Of a DNA stretch of 64,000 bases, positions 19,510 to 31,616 are shown in pieces (positions within the stretch are counted from its first letter, which is position 1; each line of letters starts with the position of its first letter). Where the stretch lies: NCBI RefSeq assembly GCF_010500835.1, contig NZ_JAAAMJ010000005.1, positions 62,001-126,000 of the forward strand, given 5' to 3'. The notes below the pieces were generated by a model. That model saw only the letters and a list, made by a program, of their open reading frames with translations. It had not been told where the DNA came from and ran no database searches. A program made the translations under genes and the position numbers. This DNA comes from Aurantimonas aggregata (lineage in GTDB: Bacteria; Pseudomonadota; Alphaproteobacteria; Rhizobiales; Rhizobiaceae).

Positions 19510-21255
19510 GTGCACGAATTCCTGTCGGCCATGAACCGCTTACGCGACCGGATGAGCATGAAGCAGCAGTCGGCTTTGCTGACCGCCCTGCTTTCGATCC
19601 TCGTGGTGGCGGCAATGACGCTCGCTACAGCGGTTCTGATCCGCGACCGCGCGATGGAAAGCGCCAAAGCCGAGATGCAGGACCTCGCGCAGGCGATGGC
19701 CGACCGCCTCGACCAGGAGATGTTCGAGCGTTTCCGCGAGATCGGCAATTTCGCGTCGCTGCATCCGCTGCACGATAGCTGGGACAGCGATCGGGACGGC
19801 ATCCGGCGCCTTCTCGACCAGTTGCAGACAACGCTGCCGCGCTACGCCTGGATTGGCTACGCCTCGCTCGACGGCGTCGTCCAGGCCTCGACCAGAGGCA
19901 CGCTCGAAGGCGTCTCCGTCGCCGAGCGGCCGTGGTTCATCGACGCCTTGCAGGCGCCATCGGCCCTCGATCTGCACGAAGCCAAGCTGCTGGCAGACGT
20001 ACTCGGTCCCTCCGAAGACGGCGAGCCCTTCCGTTTCGTCGATGTCGCTGCCCCGGTGCGCGACGCCTCGGGGAACGTCACGGGCGTGCTCGGCGCTCAC
20101 CTCAGCTGGTCCTGGGCACAATCGGTGCGAAGCTACCTCCTCGGCAGCCTCGAGCCTCGGCTGAGGACCGATCTGTGGGTGACGGCGTCGGATGGAAACG
20201 CCATCCTCGGCGCGCCGTTCGGCCAGCCGGTCCTGTCGCAACAACAGCTGCAACTCGCCGAGCAGACCTATATCGGCGGCGAAGGCGACGCGACCTATCT
20301 AGCCGCAGCCGTCGCCACCAAGGGCTACGAGAGCTATCCGGGCCTCGGCTGGATCGTCATCGCCAAGCGACCGATGGCGGTCGTGCTCGCGGACGCCAAC
20401 CGCTTCATCCTGGCCATCATCCTGATCGGCACATTCGCCGCGCTTGCCGGCATCGGCGCGGCCTTCCTGATTGCCGGGCGCGTAACCCGTCCGCTGAACC
20501 GGCTTACCGCCGACGCCGACCGGCTCGGCCGCGAGGAAGAGATTGTCGCCTTCGGGCGCCAGCGTGGCTCATCCGACATTCTCCAGTTGTCCAACTCGCT
20601 GCGCTCACTCATGCGTCGGGTCGACGCCGCCGAAAGCGACGCGACGGAGGCCCGCGACCTGATGCAGCAGTCGGAGCGGGCCTACTCGGTCAAGACGCTC
20701 GAGCATCTGGAGACCGTGCGGACGCTGCGGCTTCTCGCCGACACCGACCCGATGACGGGCCTTTTGAACCGGCGCAGCTTTCTTGGCGACGCCAAGGATG
20801 TGCTCGCCTTCTTTCGACGCTACGAAAGCAAGTTCGCGATCCTGATGATCGACATCGACAATTTCAAACACGTCAACGATACCCACGGCCATGCCGTCGG
20901 CGACGAGGTGATCCGTACGATCGGCCGGGTGCTCGCCGAGGCGGCCCGCCAGACCGATCGAGTCGCTCGCTTCGGCGGCGAGGAATTCGTCGTCCTGCTT
21001 CGCGAGGTGGACGAGGCCGCGCTCACCAGCTGGGCGGAGCGCATGCGCAGTGCCGTGCAGATGGCCACCGTGACGACGCCGGCTGGCGCCGTCGGCGTGA
21101 CGGTCAGCGTCGGGGCAACCTTGGTGTCACCCGGCGACCGGGATATCGAGGACGTCCTGCACCGGGCAGATCTTGCGCTCTATCGCTCGAAATCCAACGG
21201 CCGGAACCGGATGACCATATCGCAGGGCCCTGAAGCGGCCGGTCAGCCAGCCTGA
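19510..21255 (+). CDS. Membrane diguanylate cyclase (dCache-HAMP-GGDEF)
   Basis: A 581-residue inner-membrane sensor that should make cyclic di-GMP from two GTP. Order: membrane helix about 24-44 (ALLTALLSILVVAAMTLA), periplasmic dCache-like sensor about 45-295 (YASLDGVVQASTR, ERPWFIDAL), second helix about 299-322, HAMP segment starting VTRPLNRLTADADRL, a coiled coil, then GGDEF domain from about 405. The active site is GGEEF at 489-493, an active variant, and the product-inhibition I-site RQTD is at 480-483. The GTG start at 19510 is preceded by GGAG. Its signal is unknown; a role in polysaccharide or motility control is inference. Confidence 0.93.
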   Translation: MHEFLSAMNRLRDRMSMKQQSALLTALLSILVVAAMTLATAVLIRDRAMESAKAEMQDLAQAMADRLDQEMFERFREIGNFASLHPLHDSWDSDRDGIRRLLDQLQTTLPRYAWIGYASLDGVVQASTRGTLEGVSVAERPWFIDALQAPSALDLHEAKLLADVLGPSEDGEPFRFVDVAAPVRDASGNVTGVLGAHLSWSWAQSVRSYLLGSLEPRLRTDLWVTASDGNAILGAPFGQPVLSQQQLQLAEQTYIGGEGDATYLAAAVATKGYESYPGLGWIVIAKRPMAVVLADANRFILAIILIGTFAALAGIGAAFLIAGRVTRPLNRLTADADRLGREEEIVAFGRQRGSSDILQLSNSLRSLMRRVDAAESDATEARDLMQQSERAYSVKTLEHLETVRTLRLLADTDPMTGLLNRRSFLGDAKDVLAFFRRYESKFAILMIDIDNFKHVNDTHGHAVGDEVIRTIGRVLAEAARQTDRVARFGGEEFVVLLREVDEAALTSWAERMRSAVQMATVTTPAGAVGVTVSVGATLVSPGDRDIEDVLHRADLALYRSKSNGRNRMTISQGPEAAGQPA

Positions 21256-21282
21256 CGATCTCGGATGCCGCCGCATAGCCGA

Positions 21283-21813
21283 TCATCTGCGAGGGGTGAG
21301 CCCAAAGCTCTGATAGCCCGCCCCGCGCGTCGGCTTCTTCGACGAAATCACCCGTGAATTGACGCCGTTCCAGCCGATCTCTCCCGAGAGCCGGGCGAAC
21401 TCGATTTTCGGGCAGCGGTCCATGATCACCGTCAACCCCGCCGCTTCGGCTTTGGCGGCTGCCTCGTCGTGGCGCACGCCCAGCTGCGTCCAGATCACCT
21501 TCGGCTTCGGCTCCAGCGCCAGCGCCTGGTCAACGATGCCCGGCACTGCGTCACTGGCGCGAAAGATGTCGACCATTTCGACCGGCTCGGGAATGCTCGC
21601 CAGATCGGCGTAGACCGTCTGCCCGAGGATTTCCTGGCCGGCGAGGCCGGGATTGACCGGGATGACGCGGAAGCCCTTCGCCAGCAGGTATTTCAGGACG
21701 AAATAGGAAGGCCGGATCTCCTTGGCGCTGGCGCCGACCATGGCGATGGTGCGGATTTCCGTCAGGATGCGGCGGATGACGGCGTCGTCGTAGCGCAGCG
21801 GAGCCGCACTCAT
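21283..21813 (-). CDS. CoA-binding domain protein (YccU-like)
   Basis: A 176-residue protein made almost wholly of a Rossmann-type CoA-binding domain, seen as IRTIAMVGASAKEIRPSYFV, GFRVIPVNPG, VDIFRASDAVPGIVDQAL and VIWTQLGVRHDEA. Members such as E. coli YccU resemble the CoA-binding part of succinyl-CoA synthetase alone; the role is unknown. The ATG at 21813 overlaps the stop of the enoyl-CoA hydratase gene as ATGA, implying translational coupling. An in-frame ATG at 21825 is a possible alternative start. Confidence 0.88.
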   Translation of the reverse strand: MSAAPLRYDDAVIRRILTEIRTIAMVGASAKEIRPSYFVLKYLLAKGFRVIPVNPGLAGQEILGQTVYADLASIPEPVEMVDIFRASDAVPGIVDQALALEPKPKVIWTQLGVRHDEAAAKAEAAGLTVIMDRCPKIEFARLSGEIGWNGVNSRVISSKKPTRGAGYQSFGLTPRR

Positions 21814-22631
21814 TCGTGCGTCCATTCCGGCTTGCGCTTCTCCAGGAACGCGCCGATCCCCTCCTCCGCATCCTTCGCCAACATGTTTTCCACCATCACG
21901 CCGGCGGCGTATGCGTAGGCGTCGGAGAGGCCCATCTCGGCCTGGCGATAGAAGGCTTCCTTGCCGGTCTTCACCGTCAGCGACGACTTGGAGGCGATGG
22001 TGGTGGCGTATTTGCCGACCACCGTGCCGAGATATTCCGGCGGCACCACACGGTTTACCAGGCCGAAATCGCGGGCGCTGCGGGCGTCGATCGTCTCGCC
22101 GGTCAAGAGCATCTCCATCGCGTGCTTGGGCGAGAGATTGCGCGACAGCGCCACCATCGGGGTCGAGCAGAACAGGCCGATATTGACACCCGGTGTGCAG
22201 AACTGCGATTCCTCGGACGCGATTGCGAGATCGCAGGACGCCACCAGCTGGCAGCCGGCGGCGGTCGCGAGGCCGTTTACCTCGGCGATCACCGGGTTCG
22301 GGTGGCGGACGATCGCCTGCATCAGCTCGGCGCATTTCTGCATGGTGGTCGTGAAGAACGCCCGACCGCCATCGGCGTCGCTGCGATGCGCGGTCAGTTC
22401 CTTGAGGTCGTGGCCGGCGGAAAACACCTTGCCCTCCCCGGCAATGACCACGACCCGGTTGGTCCTGTCCGCAGCCGCTTCGGCAAGACCAGCGAGCAAC
22501 GCGTCCATCACAGCCAGCGACAGGGCATTGGCCGGCGGCGTCGAAATGACGAGGCGCGTAAGGCTCGGGGCGCGCTGGACGACGACGACCGGCCCCTCGC
22601 CTGCCATGTTGAGTTCGAGAATGTCTGCCAT
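21810..22631 (-). CDS. Enoyl-CoA hydratase/isomerase family protein
   Basis: A 273-residue crotonase-fold protein. Oxyanion-hole segments are visible: VFSAGHDLKEL and NGLATAAGCQLVASCDLAIA, then TPGVNIGLFCSTPMVAL. The usual second catalytic glutamate region reads FCTPGVNIGL, as in ECHDC3-like members, so hydratase activity is not assured and a non-standard acyl-CoA reaction is possible. The ATG at 22631 is chosen because the frame upstream lacks homology. It is coupled to the CoA-binding gene and divergent from the thioesterase gene. Confidence 0.88.
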   Translation of the reverse strand: MADILELNMAGEGPVVVVQRAPSLTRLVISTPPANALSLAVMDALLAGLAEAAADRTNRVVVIAGEGKVFSAGHDLKELTAHRSDADGGRAFFTTTMQKCAELMQAIVRHPNPVIAEVNGLATAAGCQLVASCDLAIASEESQFCTPGVNIGLFCSTPMVALSRNLSPKHAMEMLLTGETIDARSARDFGLVNRVVPPEYLGTVVGKYATTIASKSSLTVKTGKEAFYRQAEMGLSDAYAYAAGVMVENMLAKDAEEGIGAFLEKRKPEWTHE

Positions 22632-22746
22632 GGAATGCGCAACCTGTTTTCTGGCCGGGTGGCCTTTCGGTCGGCAGCTAGATAGGACGAATCTAGCCTG
22701 TCCGCCAACGCTGCGCGCCCGCAGCCCGCCCGAAGGACCCCTGCCC

Positions 22747-23199
22747 GTGCAGCCGATCATGACCGTCGCGGCGATCAATCGCTTTCTCGAGACGGACTTT
22801 CCGCAACTCGGCGGCAGTGACGGCGGCTATTCGGTCGTCGACGTCGCGCCCGGCACTGCCGTACTTCGCCTCCTTACAGGCTCGCAGCATCTGCGGCCGG
22901 GCGGCACCGTCTCCGGCCCGACGCTCTTTGCGCTCGCCGACGTCGCCGCCTATGTCGCGATCCTTGCGCATATCGGCCCGGTGGCGCTCGCCGTCACCAC
23001 GAATCTGTCGATCAACTTCCTGCGCAAGCCAGAGCCCGGCGCGCTCTTCGGCCGTGCCCGGATCCTGAAGCTCGGCAAGCGGCTGGCCGTCGTCGAGGTG
23101 GCGATCAGCCCGGAAGACGAAGGAGAAACCGTCGCCCACGCCGTCGCGACCTATTCCATCCCACCGCGGGCGAGCGAGGCAGAAACGGTCCAGGTATAA
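22747..23199 (+). CDS. PaaI-family acyl-CoA thioesterase (hotdog fold)
   Basis: A 150-residue hotdog-fold protein of the PaaI/4HBT group: HLRPGGTVSGPTLFALADVAAY is the helix region with the catalytic aspartate, followed by TTNLSINFLRKPEPG and the C-terminal VAHAVATYSIPP. It should hydrolyse acyl-CoA thioesters; substrate unknown. A GTG at 22747 with AAGGA nine bases upstream is preferred; an ATG at 22759 would remove four residues. It lies just upstream of rplM, as in other rhizobia, but a separate promoter at 23268 serves the ribosomal genes. Confidence 0.85.
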   Translation: MQPIMTVAAINRFLETDFPQLGGSDGGYSVVDVAPGTAVLRLLTGSQHLRPGGTVSGPTLFALADVAAYVAILAHIGPVALAVTTNLSINFLRKPEPGALFGRARILKLGKRLAVVEVAISPEDEGETVAHAVATYSIPPRASEAETVQV

Positions 23200-23267
23200 T
23201 GGTACCTTATGGTATCAATCCCCTGCCCCACAAAGGATTGCCGGCAGCCGGCCGTCGCGCTTTGACG

Positions 23268-23296
23268 TTGACACCAGACTGTTCTGCCCGTATGTC
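23268..23296 (+). promoter_or_regulatory. Promoter of rplM-rpsI
   Basis: TTGACA (23268-23273), exactly 17 bases, then TATGTC (23291-23296): the best sigma-70-type match I noticed in the window. Transcription would begin about 80 bases before the rplM ATG, leaving room for a leader. Confidence 0.7.
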
Positions 23297-23385
23297 CCCG
23301 CCCAGAGAGAGCGGCCGTGAGCCGCGCTTTTCGTTTGGCGGCCGCAGCGGTTGCCTCATGCTCACGAACGACCCAAAGGCAACCC

Positions 23386-23850
23386 ATGAAAACCTTCTCG
23401 CAGAAGACCGAGACGGTGGAGAAGAAGTGGATTCTGATCGACGCCGAAGGGCTCGTCGTCGGTCGCCTCGCCTCCATCGTTGCGCTTCGCCTCCGTGGCA
23501 AGCACAAGCCGACCTACACGCCGCATGTCGACGACGGTGACAACATCATCATCGTCAATGCCGACAAGATCGTGCTGACCGGCAAGAAATACGAAAACAA
23601 GACCTATTACTGGCACACCGGCTACGCCGGCGGCATCAAGGAGCGCAAGGCGCGCCATATCCTCGAGGGCCGCTTTCCCGAGCGCGTCGTCGAGAAGGCT
23701 ATCGAGCGCATGATCCCGCGGGGTCCGCTCGGCCGTCGCCAGATGAAGAACCTCAGGGTCTATGCCGGCGCGGAACATCCGCACGTGGCGCAGAACCCGG
23801 TCACGCTGGATGTCGGCGCGATGAACTCCAAGAACACGAGGGCCGTTTGA
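23386..23850 (+). CDS. rplM: 50S ribosomal protein L13
   Basis: A 154-residue L13 of the large ribosomal subunit. Recognised by [18 protein letters not shown], the central [19 protein letters not shown] and [16 protein letters not shown]. The ATG at 23386 gives the usual alphaproteobacterial N terminus (MKTFSQK). The stop codon overlaps the rpsI start (TGATG at 23848-23852), so the two are coupled. Confidence 0.98.
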   Translation: MKTFSQKTETVEKKWILIDAEGLVVGRLASIVALRLRGKHKPTYTPHVDDGDNIIIVNADKIVLTGKKYENKTYYWHTGYAGGIKERKARHILEGRFPERVVEKAIERMIPRGPLGRRQMKNLRVYAGAEHPHVAQNPVTLDVGAMNSKNTRAV

Positions 23851-24326
23851 TGTCCCAGCTCTCCTCACTTGAAGAACTCGGCTCGGCCGAGACGATCACC
23901 CAGCCGGAAGCGCCGGTCTACGTCCAGAAGCTCGACCAGTTCGGCCGCGCCTATGCGACGGGCAAGCGCAAGGACGCCGTCGCACGCGTCTGGATCAAGC
24001 CGGGCACCGGCAAGATCATCATCAACGAGCGGGACTTCGGCACGTATTTTGCCCGTCCGGTTCTCCAGATGGTGCTGCGTCAGCCGATCGTCGCGGCCAA
24101 TCGCGACGGCCAGTTCGACATCATCGCGACGGTCGCCGGCGGCGGTCTCTCCGGCCAGGCCGGTGCGGTCCGTCACGGCATCTCCAAGGCGCTGACCTAC
24201 TACGAGCCAGGCCTGCGCGCCGTGCTCAAGAAGGGCGGCTTCCTGACGCGCGACTCGCGTACGGTCGAGCGCAAGAAGTACGGCCGGGCGAAGGCTCGCC
24301 GTTCGTTCCAGTTCTCGAAGCGCTGA
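23850..24326 (+). CDS. rpsI: 30S ribosomal protein S9
   Basis: A 158-residue S9 of the small subunit, including an alphaproteobacterial N-terminal extension of about 30 residues. Core motifs: [39 protein letters not shown] and the C-terminal tail ending FSKR that reaches the P-site tRNA. The start ATG shares its A with the rplM stop. A strong bidirectional terminator follows. Confidence 0.98.
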   Translation: MSQLSSLEELGSAETITQPEAPVYVQKLDQFGRAYATGKRKDAVARVWIKPGTGKIIINERDFGTYFARPVLQMVLRQPIVAANRDGQFDIIATVAGGGLSGQAGAVRHGISKALTYYEPGLRAVLKKGGFLTRDSRTVERKKYGRAKARRSFQFSKR

Positions 24327-24354
24327 TCGACCAGCGTTTCTCATCCAGAAAAAA

Positions 24355-24385
24355 GGGCCGCCGGAGAGATCCGGCGGCCCTTTTT
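24355..24385. terminator. Bidirectional terminator between rpsI and glmS
   Basis: GGGCCGCCGG (24355-24364), loop AGAGAT, CCGGCGGCCC (24371-24380), with five T after and six A before. It serves both convergent operons. Confidence 0.92.
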
Positions 24386-24452
24386 CGTTGCAGCTGATTT
24401 TTGCGTTGGCCGGTTCGCGGAATGGATCCGCCCGGTGGAAATCCCGTCGCCG

Positions 24453-26279
<1,827 letters not shown>

Positions 26280-26360
26280 GGTGGAACGAGCCCCTGTCTT
26301 GTCGCGCAAGGCCGCCACGGCGGCCTGCCGTCTCTACCGCAACGCACGCACCGCGGGGAT

Positions 26361-27749
26361 TCACGATTGGTGACGGGAAATTACCGCGCCGCCGGATTTT
26401 GCCCGGGCCGCCTTCGCCGCCTTGTTGCGCTCGGTGATCTCGCGGCCGCGGCCTGGCTTGTTCACCTGCCGCTGCCTCGCGATCGCCAGCGCGTCGTCCG
26501 GCACGTCGTCGGTGATCACGCTGCCGGTGCCGACATAGGCGCCGCCGCCGATCCGCACCGGCGCAACCAGCGCCGAGTTCGAGCCGATGAACGCCCCTGC
26601 CCCGATCTCGGTCAGGTGCTTCATCGCGCCATCGTAATTGCAGGTGATCGTTCCCGCGCCCAGATTGGCAGCGTCACCGACCGTCGCGTCGCCAACATAG
26701 GAGAGGTGGTTGATCTTCGCCCCCTCGCCGATATCGGCGTTCTTCACCTCGCAGAAATTGCCCACCTTGGAGCCGGCGGCGAGGCGCGTGCCCGGCCGAA
26801 GCCGCGCGAACGGGCCGACGGAGACGCCCTCGCCGATCGACGCCTGCTCGATGTGGCAGAAGGCGTGGATGGTGGCTCCCGAGGCGACACGGACACCGGG
26901 ACCGAAGACGACGCTCGGCTCGATCGTGACGTCGGCGGCAATCTCGGTGTCATGCGAAAAATAGACGGTGGCGGGATCCTGCAGCGTGACGCCATCCAGC
27001 ATCGCTGCGCGGCGCCGACGATCCTGCCAGAGCGCCTCGACCGCCGCGAGTTCGGCGCGGTTGTTGACGCCCGTCACCTCGTCCGCATCGGCCTCGATCG
27101 CCCTGACGCTGCGCCCGGCGCGCCGCGCGATCTCCACGAGGTCGGTCAGATAGTATTCGCCCTTGGCGTTGGCGTTGCCGATCGAGTCGAACATTTCCAG
27201 TGCGTCCGCACCTGCAAACGCCATCACCCCGGCGTTGCAGAATCCGATCGCCCGCTCCTCGGCGCTGGCGTCTTTCTCCTCGCGGATCGCCACAAGTTCC
27301 CCGTCCTGTTCGACGAGGCGCCCGTAGCCCGTCGGATCGGCGGGACGGAAGCCGACGACGCAAACGGCGGCGCCTGCGGCGAGCACCGCACGGGCGCGCG
27401 CCAGCGTTTCCGGCCGGATGAGCGGCGTGTCGGCGAACAGCACCAGTACATCGTCGGCGCCATCCGCGATGGCGGTGCGGGCAGCGAGAACCGCGTGGGC
27501 AGTCCCCAGCCGTTCGTGCTGCGGAAAGGTCGCCACCGTGCCGACATCCTGCCGGACCGCGGCTTCCACCGCCTCGCCATCACGGCCGACGACGACGGCC
27601 AGGTCGCTCGAGCCTGCCGCGGCGGCCGCGCGGGCGACATGCCGGATCATTTCCAGGCCGGCGACCGGGTGCAGCACCTTCGACATCGAGGACTTCATCC
27701 GCGTGCCTTCGCCTGCCGCAAGGATGATCGATAGGCAGCGTCGCACCAT
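26361..27749 (-). CDS. glmU: Bifunctional UDP-GlcNAc pyrophosphorylase/glucosamine-1-P acetyltransferase
   Basis: GlmU performs the last two steps to UDP-GlcNAc. The 462-residue protein has an N-terminal nucleotidyltransferase ([20 protein letters not shown]) and a C-terminal left-handed beta-helix acetyltransferase (hexapeptide repeats; [30 protein letters not shown]). The ATG at 27749 puts the nucleotide motif at residue 10; an upstream ATG at 27785 in frame lacks support. The order glmU-glmS feeds peptidoglycan, LPS and the polysaccharide genes around it. Confidence 0.98.
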   Translation of the reverse strand: MVRRCLSIILAAGEGTRMKSSMSKVLHPVAGLEMIRHVARAAAAAGSSDLAVVVGRDGEAVEAAVRQDVGTVATFPQHERLGTAHAVLAARTAIADGADDVLVLFADTPLIRPETLARARAVLAAGAAVCVVGFRPADPTGYGRLVEQDGELVAIREEKDASAEERAIGFCNAGVMAFAGADALEMFDSIGNANAKGEYYLTDLVEIARRAGRSVRAIEADADEVTGVNNRAELAAVEALWQDRRRRAAMLDGVTLQDPATVYFSHDTEIAADVTIEPSVVFGPGVRVASGATIHAFCHIEQASIGEGVSVGPFARLRPGTRLAAGSKVGNFCEVKNADIGEGAKINHLSYVGDATVGDAANLGAGTITCNYDGAMKHLTEIGAGAFIGSNSALVAPVRIGGGAYVGTGSVITDDVPDDALAIARQRQVNKPGRGREITERNKAAKAARAKSGGAVISRHQS

Positions 27750-27894
27750 GGTCCACTCGTCGTTCTGTTCGGGGAGCTCGCCCATAGCACGGGCCGACAA
27801 AGTCTGGAACGGCGGCCGGCGGGCGTTCAATACGGGCACGGCAGTGACGTCGGCGGTCAGATCGTCCCGACAAGCCGACCACGGATCGCCGAAG

Positions 27895-29892
27895 TCAGTC
27901 GTCGGCGTCTGTCGTCACGCGGGTTATGCCGAGCAAGGGGGGCGCGGTCCTTTCGCGCTCGACCATGGCCTGGATCTCCTGGCTCGGCACGAATTCCTGC
28001 ACCGTCGATTTCAGCAGGCGAATGGCCCCCGGCAGATCGTTGTCGCGGATCATCTCCTCCATCTGCTCGAATATCCGCTGTACCAGCCGCCATTCGATCG
28101 GCCGCGGGAATGCGGCCAGGATGTTGGCGATTCCCGTGCGGTCGGTCAGCTCGTCCGGGTCGAACAGTTCCTCGTAGAGTTTTTCGCCGGGGCGCAGGCC
28201 GGTGTAGAGAATCTTGATGTCGGCGTCGGGCCGCATGCCGGAGAGCCGGATGACGTTGCGGGCGAGGTCGGCGATCTTCACCGGCGAGCCCATGTCGAGC
28301 ACGAAGATCCGGCCGCGCTGTTCGCGGTTGCTCAGGCTGTGAGCCGCCGACTGGAGGATCAGCAGGCAGGCCTCCGAGATCGTCATGAAATAGCGTTCGA
28401 TCTCTGGATGGGTGACGGTCAGCGGCCCGCCTTCCTTGAGCTGCTTCTCGAACAGTGGGATCACCGATCCCGCCGAGCCGAGCACGTTGCCGAAGCGCAC
28501 GGTGATGAACCGCGTGTCGCCCTCGCCGCTGTTGAGATCCATCGCCTGGCAGAACATCTCGGCGAGGCGCTTGCTGCCGCCCATGACGTTCCAGGGACGG
28601 ACCGCCTTGTCGGTGGAGACGAGGATCATCGCCTCGACCTTCGCCGCGGCCGCTGCCTCGGCGACGTTGCGCGTGCCGATGGCGTTGGTATGCAGCCCTT
28701 CCAGTGGCTGCGCCTCGACGATCGGGACGTGCTTCAGCGCCGCGGCGTGGAACACGACCGATGGCTGCGTGGCATTGATCACCCGCGCGATGCTGTCGCG
28801 TTCGCGCACGTTGCAGAGGGCGGCGTGGAGCCTGATCCGCGGGTTGCGCTGGCGCAGTTCGCGCTCGATCGAATAGATCAGGTATTCGCTGGCATCGACG
28901 AGGACGAGATTGCTGGGCTCCAGCGCGGCGATCTGGCGGGCGAGCTCTGATCCGATCGAGCCGCCGGCACCGGTGATCATGATCGTGCGGTTCTTGATCA
29001 TCGCCGCCACCGGCGCGCCGTCGAGGTGGAGCGGTTCGCGCTGCAGCAGGTCTTCCAGCTTGACCGGACGCACGTTCGAGACGGCGTCGAGGTCCTGCAT
29101 GTCGAACATGTCCGGCAGGCAGAGAACCTCCAGCTTCAGCCTGCCGGCGAGTTCGACGAGATCTTCCAGATGGGCGTAACGCGAAAATTCCTTGCGCGAT
29201 CGGGTGAGGACCACGGCGTCGGGCCGACGCCCCTGCCCTTCGAAGCGCGCAACGGCCTCTTCCATCGCGTCGAGCGTCCCGACGATCGGGACCCCGCGGA
29301 TGAAGCGGCCGGAGCGTCTGCCGCGTTCGTCGATGATCGCCAGGACCTCGAAGCGGGACTGGTGCCCCTCTTCGGTCGCCTTGATGAAGGCGTCCGCCGT
29401 ATCCGTGGCGCCGACGAGGAGGACGCGCTTGCCGCTCTGCGTCGTGCTGTCGTTGTCGCGCTTGCGGTCCCGCTGGTTGCGATAGCTCCGGTACCCGGCC
29501 CGCGGCGCGGCGAGGAGGATGATCAGAAAGGCCCAGGCGATGATCGGCGCCGAACGCGGGATCGACTCCAAGCGTACCAGCATGAAGTGAAAGACGATGA
29601 ACAGGCAGGTGGCGATGGTGGCCGTCTTGGCGATCGCCACGAAGTCCAGCAGCGACGCGTAGCGCCAGATGCCGCGATTCATGCCGACGACGAACCCGAC
29701 GATGCCGACCACGACGCCGAATACCAGCGCCGCCAGCGTATAGGTCGGGAGGTTCTGGACGAAAACGTCCCTGTCCAGCCGCAGCGCCAGCGAGAGGAGC
29801 AGGGCGATGACACCCATCAGCGTATCGTGCACCCATGCTGCGCCGCGCAGCATCACCATCCGCAACAGGTTTTTCGACATCTTGATGGTCAT
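27895..29892 (-). CDS. Membrane nucleotide-sugar 4,6-dehydratase/epimerase (WbpM/CapD/FlaA1 type)
   Basis: A 665-residue inner-membrane enzyme. Four membrane helices fill about residues 15-130, then a CoA-binding-like Rossmann domain ([16 protein letters not shown]), then an extended SDR domain from about 310: nucleotide site [23 protein letters not shown], and the active-site stretch [19 protein letters not shown], which has the Met-Lys arrangement of WbpM-type UDP-GlcNAc 4,6-dehydratases in place of Tyr-Lys. It would supply a 4-keto-6-deoxy or epimerised UDP-sugar to O-antigen or capsule. It is 145 bases upstream of glmU on the same strand. Product unknown. Confidence 0.92.
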   Translation of the reverse strand: MTIKMSKNLLRMVMLRGAAWVHDTLMGVIALLLSLALRLDRDVFVQNLPTYTLAALVFGVVVGIVGFVVGMNRGIWRYASLLDFVAIAKTATIATCLFIVFHFMLVRLESIPRSAPIIAWAFLIILLAAPRAGYRSYRNQRDRKRDNDSTTQSGKRVLLVGATDTADAFIKATEEGHQSRFEVLAIIDERGRRSGRFIRGVPIVGTLDAMEEAVARFEGQGRRPDAVVLTRSRKEFSRYAHLEDLVELAGRLKLEVLCLPDMFDMQDLDAVSNVRPVKLEDLLQREPLHLDGAPVAAMIKNRTIMITGAGGSIGSELARQIAALEPSNLVLVDASEYLIYSIERELRQRNPRIRLHAALCNVRERDSIARVINATQPSVVFHAAALKHVPIVEAQPLEGLHTNAIGTRNVAEAAAAAKVEAMILVSTDKAVRPWNVMGGSKRLAEMFCQAMDLNSGEGDTRFITVRFGNVLGSAGSVIPLFEKQLKEGGPLTVTHPEIERYFMTISEACLLILQSAAHSLSNREQRGRIFVLDMGSPVKIADLARNVIRLSGMRPDADIKILYTGLRPGEKLYEELFDPDELTDRTGIANILAAFPRPIEWRLVQRIFEQMEEMIRDNDLPGAIRLLKSTVQEFVPSQEIQAMVERERTAPPLLGITRVTTDADD

Positions 29893-30230
29893 TCGTTCAG
29901 GGCGCTACCGAGCTGAAAATGCAGCTTTACAGTATATACGGGTGAATTGTGCGTTGCCAGACCGGCAGAAAAATGACGTGCCGGTCCGCGCTCGGGCAGA
30001 CTGAAGGTTTGCGGCGTCGCGACGTCAGTGCCTCCATCCCCAGGGATAGTGGCAGCGACAAGGAAAACTGCAGACTTCCTCTTGACGACCCTCTGCGTTT
30101 CCCGCAAAGCGCCCGCGGTCGGGGCGCGCAGATGCGCCGCATTTCCCGACGTCATGTCGAAAGGTTCCGTCGCACCTGCGCCGGCGCAGAAGCTTCGGCA
30201 TGTTTCTCATTGACGAGGACGGGGTCACCG
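29893..30230. other. Divergent intergenic region between the dehydratase gene and metK
   Basis: These 338 bases contain a candidate minus-strand promoter (29931-29959), a small hairpin AGCTG/CAGCT (29911-29926) and the palindrome GTATATAC (29932-29939). I see no gene and no SAM riboswitch pattern before metK; a TTGACG at 30082-30087 lacks a good -10. Confidence 0.5.
29931..29959 (-). promoter_or_regulatory. Candidate promoter of the WbpM-type gene
   Basis: Read on the minus strand: TGGCAA (29959-29954), 17 bases, TATACT (29936-29931). The -10 is near consensus and overlaps the palindrome GTATATAC. The start codon is 39 bases downstream. Confidence 0.4.
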
Positions 30231-31496
30231 ATGGCACGACTGGATTACGTATTCACAAGCGAGAGCGTGTCGGAAGGCCATCCTGACAAGGTCTGCGACC
30301 GGATTTCCGACGAGATCGTCGATCTGGTCTACCGCGAAGCGAAGAAGACGGGCGTCGATCCGTGGTCGGTGCGCATCGCCTGCGAGACGCTGGCGACGAC
30401 GAATCGCGTGGTCATCGCCGGCGAAGTCCGGTTGCCGAAGTCGCTGATGAAGATCGACAAGCACGGCAACGAGGTCATCAACCCGTCGCGGTTCAAGTCG
30501 GCCGCCCGGCGGGCGATCCGCGACATCGGCTACGAGCAGGACGGGTTCCACTGGAAGACCGCCAAGATCGACGTGCTGCTGCACTCGCAGTCGGCTGATA
30601 TTGCCCAAGGCGTGGACCGCGCGGCAGACGTCGACGCCAAGGGCAGCAACCAGCAGGCCGAGGGCGCGGGCGACCAGGGCATCATGTTCGGTTACGCCTG
30701 CCGCGAGACGCCGGAGCTGATGCCGGCGCCGATCTATTACGCCCACAAGATCCTCGAACTCCTCGCCAAGGCGCGCAAGTCGGGTCAAGGCGAGGCGGCC
30801 AAGCTCGGGCCGGACGCCAAGAGCCAGATCACCGTGCGCTATGAGGGCGGCAAGCCGGTCGAGGTGACGCAGATCGTCCTGTCGACGCAGCATACCGACG
30901 AAAGCTGGGACTCCGCCAAGGTGCGCGAAGTCGTCGAGCCCTACATTCGGGAAGCCCTCCGCGACCTGCCGGTCGCCAAGGATTGCGCCTGGTACATCAA
31001 CCCGACGGGCAAGTTCGTGATCGGCGGGCCTGATGGCGACGCGGGCCTGACCGGCCGCAAGATCATCGTCGACACCTATGGGGGCGCGGCACCACACGGC
31101 GGCGGCGCGTTCTCGGGCAAGGACACGACCAAGGTCGACCGTTCGGCCGCCTATGCTGCGCGCTACCTGGCCAAGAACGTCGTGGCGGCCAAGCTCGCCG
31201 ACCGCTGCACCATCCAGATCGCCTACGCGATCGGCGTGGCGCAGCCGCTGGCGATCTATGTCGACCTGCACGGTACCGGCCACGGGGTCGGCGAGGAGCA
31301 GATCGAGACGGCGATCCGCGAAGTGATGGATCTGTCGCCGACCGGCATCCGCCAGCATCTCGACCTCAACAAGCCGATCTATGCCAAGACCTCCGCCTAT
31401 GGCCATTTCGGCCGCAAGGCAGGCCGTGACGGCACCTTCTCCTGGGAGAAGACCGACATCGCCCAGAAGCTCAAGGCCGCCGCTCTCGGCCGCTGA
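30231..31496 (+). CDS. metK: S-adenosylmethionine synthetase
   Basis: MetK makes S-adenosylmethionine from methionine and ATP. The 421-residue protein has the ATP and methionine motifs [32 protein letters not shown] and the glycine-rich loop [19 protein letters not shown]. It carries the alphaproteobacterial insertion with [20 protein letters not shown]. The ATG at 30231 gives the standard start, ten residues before the first motif. In many rhizobia trmB follows metK; here speB follows after 120 bases. Confidence 0.98.
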   Translation: MARLDYVFTSESVSEGHPDKVCDRISDEIVDLVYREAKKTGVDPWSVRIACETLATTNRVVIAGEVRLPKSLMKIDKHGNEVINPSRFKSAARRAIRDIGYEQDGFHWKTAKIDVLLHSQSADIAQGVDRAADVDAKGSNQQAEGAGDQGIMFGYACRETPELMPAPIYYAHKILELLAKARKSGQGEAAKLGPDAKSQITVRYEGGKPVEVTQIVLSTQHTDESWDSAKVREVVEPYIREALRDLPVAKDCAWYINPTGKFVIGGPDGDAGLTGRKIIVDTYGGAAPHGGGAFSGKDTTKVDRSAAYAARYLAKNVVAAKLADRCTIQIAYAIGVAQPLAIYVDLHGTGHGVGEEQIETAIREVMDLSPTGIRQHLDLNKPIYAKTSAYGHFGRKAGRDGTFSWEKTDIAQKLKAAALGR

Positions 31497-31510
31497 GTCG
31501 CCCAATCGGA

Positions 31511-31541
31511 AGAGCCTGTCCGAAGCTAGCGGGCAGGCTCT
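31511..31541 (+). terminator. Hairpin after metK
   Basis: AGAGCCTGTCC (31511-31521) pairs with GGGCAGGCTCT (31531-31541), 11 pairs with one G-U. It begins 15 bases after the metK stop; no U-run follows. Confidence 0.6.
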
Positions 31542-31616
31542 CCGACGCGTTCGTCAACCTGCCGCCGATCGCCTGTCCAGCATGGGCGCCGATCGCGCGA
31601 CAATGAGGTCACCGGG

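Noticed and set aside
23200-23225. Hairpin TGGTACC/GGTATCA just after the thioesterase gene
   Set aside because: Seven pairs with one G-U and no U-run; too weak to call a terminator.
30082-30110. TTGACG as metK promoter
   Set aside because: At 17-base spacing the -10 would be CAAAGC, a poor match.
29893-30230. SAM or SAM/SAH riboswitch before metK
   Set aside because: No conserved core could be recognised; the visible hairpins are short and on the dehydratase side.
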